Shown here: one piece after another, positions 60,173 to 64,000 of the stretch
How positions within the stretch are numbered: position 1 is the first letter of the stretch
How the letters are laid out: the number at the start of each line of letters is the position of its first letter
Assembly (NCBI GenBank): GCA_027488815.1
Contig: JAIYAX010000026.1
Coordinates: forward strand, 203,812-267,811
Direction of reading: 5' to 3'
DNA from: Cytophagaceae bacterium
GTDB taxonomy: Bacteria; Bacteroidota; Bacteroidia; Cytophagales; JAIYAX01
DNA: 64,000 nt
Notes under the pieces: model-generated
The model's input: the letters and a program-made list of their open reading frames with translations, nothing else
The model's database searches: none
What the model was told of the DNA's origin: nothing
Position numbers and translations under genes: made by a program

Positions 60173-60625
60173 CTAGATGTTTGCAATCAAAACGACCGCA
60201 CTGCTAACACCGATTAAGACTACCCGATACAAAATACCCAAGAAGAAAGCCTCTTTTGATTTAAAATACATCAACAGGCTAATAGCCAAAATGATAAATA
60301 AAGAGCTCAATCCCACCATCAGCATAGGTCCGGCTCCAGGCCAGGCCATAAGCTTGAACATGATGCCCACACCGATTGAAGAAAAGGCTATTCCTGCAAC
60401 AAAACTTACAATAAGTTTGAGTGGACTTAGCCCCTTGTAGGACGACTTATTAAAGATATGCCTAAGGCGTATGTTATTGAGCAGCGCAAAACCAAGCGGA
60501 TAATGTAAAAGCGAAAGGATAGACAATGAAGTCACAATTAGAGGACCACTCATTGGCACATCGAACAGTTTAAAGACAATGCCAATAAGGGTAATGAAGG
60601 GAAGGATTTTCTCCAGTTTTGACAT
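60173..60625 (-). CDS. GldL-like small membrane protein with internal duplication
   Basis: A 150-residue protein with four to five hydrophobic segments. Two copies of a short motif occur: IGIVFKLFDVPMSGPLIVT (14-32) and VGIMFKLMAWPGAGPMLMV (86-104). The F-K-x-(M/W)-x-x-P-G-A pattern resembles the first helices of the gliding-motility protein GldL and many Bacteroidota membrane proteins that carry the same segment. It is far shorter than GldL and lacks its cytoplasmic coil, so no gliding role is claimed. The ATG at 60625 is chosen to begin just before the first membrane helix. Confidence 0.72.
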   Translation of the reverse strand: MSKLEKILPFITLIGIVFKLFDVPMSGPLIVTSLSILSLLHYPLGFALLNNIRLRHIFNKSSYKGLSPLKLIVSFVAGIAFSSIGVGIMFKLMAWPGAGPMLMVGLSSLFIILAISLLMYFKSKEAFFLGILYRVVLIGVSSAVVLIANI

Positions 60626-60742
60626 ATAGGATGCTCTTTTCGGTATTGAAAGTTCGATTGAGTAGGTAAATCTAAGTATTGTGGGGCATTCTTTCAATTA
60701 AGCTCCAAGGATGCAATGGGATTTTGTTTGGGAGGCCCTGAG

Positions 60743-60804
60743 TTGCAAACCTTGGATAGCTGGTGAAAGGCTGAGTAAGTATTGAAAAACTTGTCAGGTA
60801 AAGA
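60743..60804. repeat. dispersed repeat, partial copy D
   Basis: TTGCAAACnTTGGATAGC, a variable stretch, and AAAACTTGTnAGGT match 63067-63127 at roughly 70% identity with one gap. The 3' hairpin is absent. The copy lies between the GldL-like gene and the restriction enzyme gene. Confidence 0.65.
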
Positions 60805-60859
60805 GCTGCTAATGTGGAGATGCAAGTTCAGAATGGCAGTCAGACTCAAAAAGCTTTTG

Positions 60860-61840
60860 CTAATATGCCCCCAAAAATTTATGCCCGTTGAAGTGAACTA
60901 AATGGTCTGGATTGTCAGCAATCCAAACTTCTGTCTCCCAGGCAACATCCAACATCCACTTCCTAAAGTCATGTCGAGTAAGAAATCCTGTTACAAAGAT
61001 TAGTTCAGCTTTACAATCTTTGAGCATGGCCTTTAACTCTAAAACTCTTGTTTCACTCATTGGACCAGAACTATGAACTGCTTCAATTAAGTAAAGCCAG
61101 TTATTTTTTTCACTATAAGCGATTATATCCGGAAGTTCATCATGAGAAATCTCAAAGAAATTTAGCTTTTTAAGTTCCTCTAATTCTATATGCAGTGTTT
61201 TGTTTGAAGTGTCGCCAATGTATAGTACTGCACAACCGCTACCAAAACGTGGAAGAAATTCCACTATTATTGCTTTTTGTAAAACATTGTGCTCTCCAAG
61301 TGAAAGCTCAATTGGTTTCCCATCAGGAAGTTTTACCGGAATTTTTTCAAGTTCCCTTTTTCGTGAAAGAATATCGGAAAGCGAAGGTTTATCTTTATTG
61401 AATGCATTTAGATTCTTCTTCCAGTCAGGGGTTTTGTATGAAACAATAAGTTGCTTGAAATCCGGATGCAAGGCGTAACCTCTTGTTGGATCATTTGTAG
61501 CAGACCCTTTGTTTATACCGCTATTGACGATGATATTCGCTAGGACAAGTAGTTTTAAATCTTTTCTTCGGATGTCATCATAAGAACCTGATGATATTTT
61601 TTCTTCAAAGTTTTTATTTACTATAGTGATAATATTACGAGATTTGAGATTTGTGTTTTCTTTAGCCTTGCTCCAATCTTTTGTCACACCGGCGACAGCA
61701 AGGAAACTAACGGCCATTCTTTCCAAACCTCTTTCGGTTTTATTCATGGGTATGCCGACGCTTTCTAAAATATCAAGTGCTTCATTTATAATTTTTTGAA
61801 CAGCTTTAGATTTAGTGCTTTTGGATATGTACTTCTTCAT
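60860..61840 (-). CDS. BsuBI/PstI-type restriction endonuclease
   Basis: A 326-residue type II restriction enzyme. The C-terminal half matches the BsuBI/PstI family: YIGDTSNKTLHI, LPDIIAYS (Pro237-Asp238) then LIEAVHSSGPM (Glu253) as the PD-(D/E)xK core, AWETEVWIADNP and HFNGHKFLG. The N-terminal 170 residues are mostly helical and likely bind DNA. BsuBI and PstI cut CTGCAG; the site of this enzyme is unknown. Its start follows the methyltransferase stop after one base, so the methylase is made first. Flanked by repeat copies. Confidence 0.9.
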   Translation of the reverse strand: MKKYISKSTKSKAVQKIINEALDILESVGIPMNKTERGLERMAVSFLAVAGVTKDWSKAKENTNLKSRNIITIVNKNFEEKISSGSYDDIRRKDLKLLVLANIIVNSGINKGSATNDPTRGYALHPDFKQLIVSYKTPDWKKNLNAFNKDKPSLSDILSRKRELEKIPVKLPDGKPIELSLGEHNVLQKAIIVEFLPRFGSGCAVLYIGDTSNKTLHIELEELKKLNFFEISHDELPDIIAYSEKNNWLYLIEAVHSSGPMSETRVLELKAMLKDCKAELIFVTGFLTRHDFRKWMLDVAWETEVWIADNPDHLVHFNGHKFLGAY

Positions 61841-61841
61841 C

Positions 61842-62861
61842 TTAAAAAAGTGTCAACACTTGATTTTGATGTAAGTTGTTTTCAATAATTTCTTCTGCTG
61901 AGTAAAGATCTTCCATTTGGAAACATTCTTTCAATGCTAAAGCCAATTGATAAGCCAAAAGGGGAGGTACTGCATTTCCAATTTGATTAAACCTTTGGGT
62001 TTCATTTCCTGTAAACTCATACCAATCAGGGAAACTTTGAAGTCTTGCCGCTTCAGTATGCAATAGCCTTCTTCTCCGTCCGTCTTTGAGCCTCACACGG
62101 TGCATATCACCTGTTGCTCCCGCAAGATTTCGACACGTCAATGTTCTTGCTGGCTTGTCAGCATATAGGTCTCTTGGGTTAATGCATGAAGATGCTTTTT
62201 CATATTTAGCCACATAAGAGTCCATAGATGCTGTTAAGAATTTACTTTCAGGCGGAGTTGTATACATCAAATCGCCTATCGCTTCTCCAACCGTCACTTT
62301 ATGATGACTCGGTTTGGGGAACGTAAACTTTGCCCTATGTCCGAAAACAAAAAGTCTTTCTCTGTTCTGCGGTACACCAAAGTGTACTGCGTTGATCAAC
62401 TTGAAGTTTATCATATAGCCAAGTTTGCGAAGTTCAGTCAACACCAATTCGAAATACCATTTATTGGTGTACAATAGTCCCCGAACATTCTCGAACATGA
62501 AAACCTTTGGTTGCAACTTCTTAACAGCATCTATAAAAACGGGAAATCCGTCTCTTGCATCTTCCATTCCTTTTTGGTGACCTCCAACACTAAAAGGTTG
62601 ACAAGGTGGGCCACCAATGACAATATCTGCTTGTGGATATTTAAAATCAAGCTCAAGTTTTATAGGAAAACAGTCGCCAATAAGATTTTTGTTATATGTA
62701 TCTGAAGCAGCTTTGTCCATTTCATAGCCAATAGTCTTATAACCCGCTGCTTCAAAACCCAATGACAAACCCCCACAACCAGCAAACAAGTCAATTACAA
62801 CCTCTTTTTCGGTTATTCTCGGCTTAAGTGTTTCGTTTATGTAGTCTATATAATTTATCAT
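61842..62861 (-). CDS. DNA (cytosine-5-)-methyltransferase
   Basis: A 339-residue m5C methyltransferase with motif I (VIDLFAGCGGLSLGFE, 22-37), motif IV (GGPPCQPFS, catalytic Cys87), motif VI (ENVRG, 124-128), motif VIII (NRERLF, 166-171) and motif X (GNAVPP, near 310). The target-recognition region lies between motifs VIII and IX. It protects DNA from the restriction enzyme encoded next to it. That enzyme is PstI-like, whose known partners are N6-adenine methylases, so this pairing is unusual. Start ATG 62861 is chosen because motif I then lies at the usual position. Confidence 0.95.
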   Translation of the reverse strand: MINYIDYINETLKPRITEKEVVIDLFAGCGGLSLGFEAAGYKTIGYEMDKAASDTYNKNLIGDCFPIKLELDFKYPQADIVIGGPPCQPFSVGGHQKGMEDARDGFPVFIDAVKKLQPKVFMFENVRGLLYTNKWYFELVLTELRKLGYMINFKLINAVHFGVPQNRERLFVFGHRAKFTFPKPSHHKVTVGEAIGDLMYTTPPESKFLTASMDSYVAKYEKASSCINPRDLYADKPARTLTCRNLAGATGDMHRVRLKDGRRRRLLHTEAARLQSFPDWYEFTGNETQRFNQIGNAVPPLLAYQLALALKECFQMEDLYSAEEIIENNLHQNQVLTLF

Positions 62862-62876
62862 TGGGTAGGACTTCTC

Positions 62877-62884
62877 CAAAAATA
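62877..62884 (-). promoter_or_regulatory. -7 box of the methyltransferase gene
   Basis: On the minus strand TATTTTTG (62877-62884) is a perfect -7 box. With the start codon at 62861, the leader would be about nine bases. No well-spaced TTG is seen upstream, so control by an added factor or by the methylase itself is possible. Confidence 0.4.
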
Positions 62885-63066
62885 GCAAAAACGACCTTGT
62901 TCTGAATTTGACTTTTCAACAGTTAAGGGTCTTTTCGGCCTTCTTTAACTATTGCTGGTTTCATTAGTGTTTTCACAGTGAGGAGTCAGTACCTCGCTGC
63001 AAGTGATTTTCTCTTAGACCTTGTTTGCCAATGGGGTGATTGACTAACTGATTAGGTCATCAAAAA
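62885..63066. other. intergenic stretch before the repeat pair
   Basis: No gene is seen. One weak hairpin (AGTGAGG ... CCTCGCT, near 62986-63008) is present, with no T run. Confidence 0.3.
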
Positions 63067-63182
63067 TTGCAAACATTGGATAGCGGACGAGGGTCTAAGT
63101 TAGTGTTTAAAACTTGTTAGGTTAGGAGACCTACCAGGGGAAAAACTGAAAAAAGGCACAAATCACAGACTTGCGCCAGCAA
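63067..63182. repeat. dispersed hairpin repeat, copy B (with 5' extension)
   Basis: Bases 63067-63090 match copy D (TTGCAAACATTGGATAGC). Bases 63091-63182 are the first of two 92-base tandem units. The hairpin is at 63155-63177 (GGCACAAATC-ACA-GACTTGCGCC). Its mismatches on the plus strand become two G-U pairs in minus-strand RNA. Confidence 0.85.
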
Positions 63183-63183
63183 G

Positions 63184-63275
63184 GGGGCTAAGTTAGTGTT
63201 GAAAACTTGTTAGGTTAGGACACCTGCTAGGGGAAAAACTGAAAAAAGGCACAAGTCATAGACTTGCGCCAGCAA
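63184..63275. repeat. dispersed hairpin repeat, copy C
   Basis: The second 92-base unit, one base after copy B and differing at about seven positions. The hairpin is at 63248-63270 (GGCACAAGTC-ATA-GACTTGCGCC). It lies just after the 3' end of the broken minus-strand gene at 63318. Confidence 0.9.
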
Positions 63276-63317
63276 AGACAGTTGGCTTCTTGTTCTATGG
63301 ATTGTCTTTATTCCGTT

Positions 63318-63929
63318 TTAGCTTTTAAATTCGGCTTTTAATTTTTGAATTGTGAAGAATGTTGCATTTGAGTTTTTGACTAGTAATTCACCAAGTTCTC
63401 TAAAAGCTTTCTTCAGCGGTTCACGTAGTTTGAATTCAATATATTCCTCTAACTCTTTAATTTGATTTTCATTTTTCATTGTGTCGAGTTTTTCATTGCA
63501 TAGATGGATATTCTCTCCAAGAACTTTCACATTTGAATAAGCCTCAAACAACTTTTTTTGGTCTTCCAAGCTCCACAATTCTTCGTCTTCCAAGGTAAAA
63601 TAGAGAGATACGGGTGATGTTAGTAAATTTTCTTCGCTATCAGCAATGTGTTTGAAGTAGTTCTCTCAAATTTTATCGAAGAGTTCTTCGTCCATATCTC
63701 TTTCTAGAAGATTTTCAATAGCTGTGGCAATAATAAGTGTTGATTGATATGTTTTGAACAATCCTTTAATTGCATGTTCAGCGGCTTCGAGCTTCTTTAG
63801 GTGAATTGTTTTTTGAAGTTCCTGTTTAAAGTCAACTCGCTTTTGAATAAAGTCAATGATACCTTTAAGAGCAATTGTGGCCAATGTTCCTGTTAAAAAA
63901 CCAATTAGGGATTCATTAGAAAGTTCCAT
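63318..63929 (-). pseudogene. gene of unknown function interrupted by an in-frame TGA
   Basis: Two open frames, 63929-63666 and 63593-63318, are in the same phase (336 bases apart) and join through an open stretch that reads sensibly (ENYFKHIADSEENLL) once the TGA at 63666-63668 is read through. The joined product would be 203 residues: a membrane-proximal N-terminus with a hydrophobic stretch (LIGFLTGTLATIALKGIIDF, about 8-27), then charged helices. The second frame alone would have to start at TTG 63593, which is weak. Most likely a recent nonsense mutation; a sequencing error or readthrough is possible. I do not recognise the family. Confidence 0.7.
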
Positions 63930-64000
63930 GATGAATGCTAACGTTTGATTTTATTTAAATCGTGGGAGATTATACTGGTCATACAGCACTGCCGAGCGAC

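Noticed and set aside
63067-63275. Two direct repeats resembling a minimal CRISPR
   Set aside because: The units are 92 bases, directly adjacent with no spacer, and related copies are dispersed; no cas genes.
63666-63668. TGA as a selenocysteine codon
   Set aside because: No selenoprotein family, no Cys-aligned homologue known to me, and no SECIS-like hairpin right after the codon; a nonsense mutation is simpler.
59971-64000. Integron cassette array
   Set aside because: Small minus-strand genes with repeats suggested it, but the repeats lack the paired R and L core sites of attC and no integrase is seen in the window.

Overview
The window reads as chromosomal DNA of a member of the Bacteroidota, most likely order Cytophagales. 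The evidence is: a subtilase with a C-terminal sorting domain of the type IX secretion type; TonB-dependent receptor and DUF5686 proteins with carboxypeptidase-regulatory-like N-domains; the short 287-residue primary sigma factor typical of the phylum; a bacillithiol biosynthesis gene; almost no Shine-Dalgarno sequences, with several GTG/TTG starts; and many -7 boxes of the form TAnnTTTG, some with TTG/TTTG 19-25 bases upstream.

Layout. 0-6.4 kb: a heptanucleotide array, a PIN-PhoH protein, a sulfur/metal/redox group (TauE-like permease, HMA domain, rhodanese, exported MsrA), YajQ with a holin-like membrane protein, and a LexA-like XRE regulator. 6.4-23.2 kb: DUF4421 and lipoprotein genes, a ParC-type topoisomerase subunit, a DUF5686 protein, then a translation and RNA core (thrS, infC, rpmI, rplT, tRNA-Met, rpsO, pnp, rpoD) with an LptF/G permease. 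23.2-28.4 kb: M23/LysM peptidase, bshB1, pdxH, YqgE, a DUF349 protein and tRNA-Thr. 28.5-37.3 kb: exported proteins (LolA-like, BNR-repeat, two tail-to-tail BBP2-like porins, oligopeptidase B-like lipoprotein). 37.4-56 kb: a deoxyhypusine-synthase-like enzyme, a degenerate TrpF-like barrel, thioredoxin, mnmA, T9SS subtilase, rpe, TonB receptor, LpoB/COG3014 lipoproteins, a PIG-L deacetylase - 40-residue membrane peptide - Na+/solute symporter operon, MsrB, rhomboid and sirtuin.

From about 56 kb the sequence becomes accessory: visibly more AT-rich in places, almost all genes on the minus strand, larger intergenic spaces. It holds a second rhomboid whose catalytic His is replaced, a DUF2007 protein, an F420-reductase-like dehydrogenase with phased TGATAC repeats in its promoter, a class II Fic protein, a GldL-like membrane protein, a BsuBI/PstI-type restriction enzyme with a cytosine-5 methyltransferase, and a small gene broken by an in-frame TGA. 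A dispersed repeat family (four copies, all in one orientation, with a hairpin that pairs best in minus-strand RNA) lies around the Fic and restriction-modification genes.

I do not see a clear-cut new defence or biosynthetic system. The most promising unexplained items are the repeat family bracketing the restriction-modification pair, the PstI-type nuclease with a C5 methylase partner, the phased TGATAC promoter, the degenerate enzyme homologues (TrpF-like, DHS-like, rhomboid), and the overlapping 40-residue membrane peptide.
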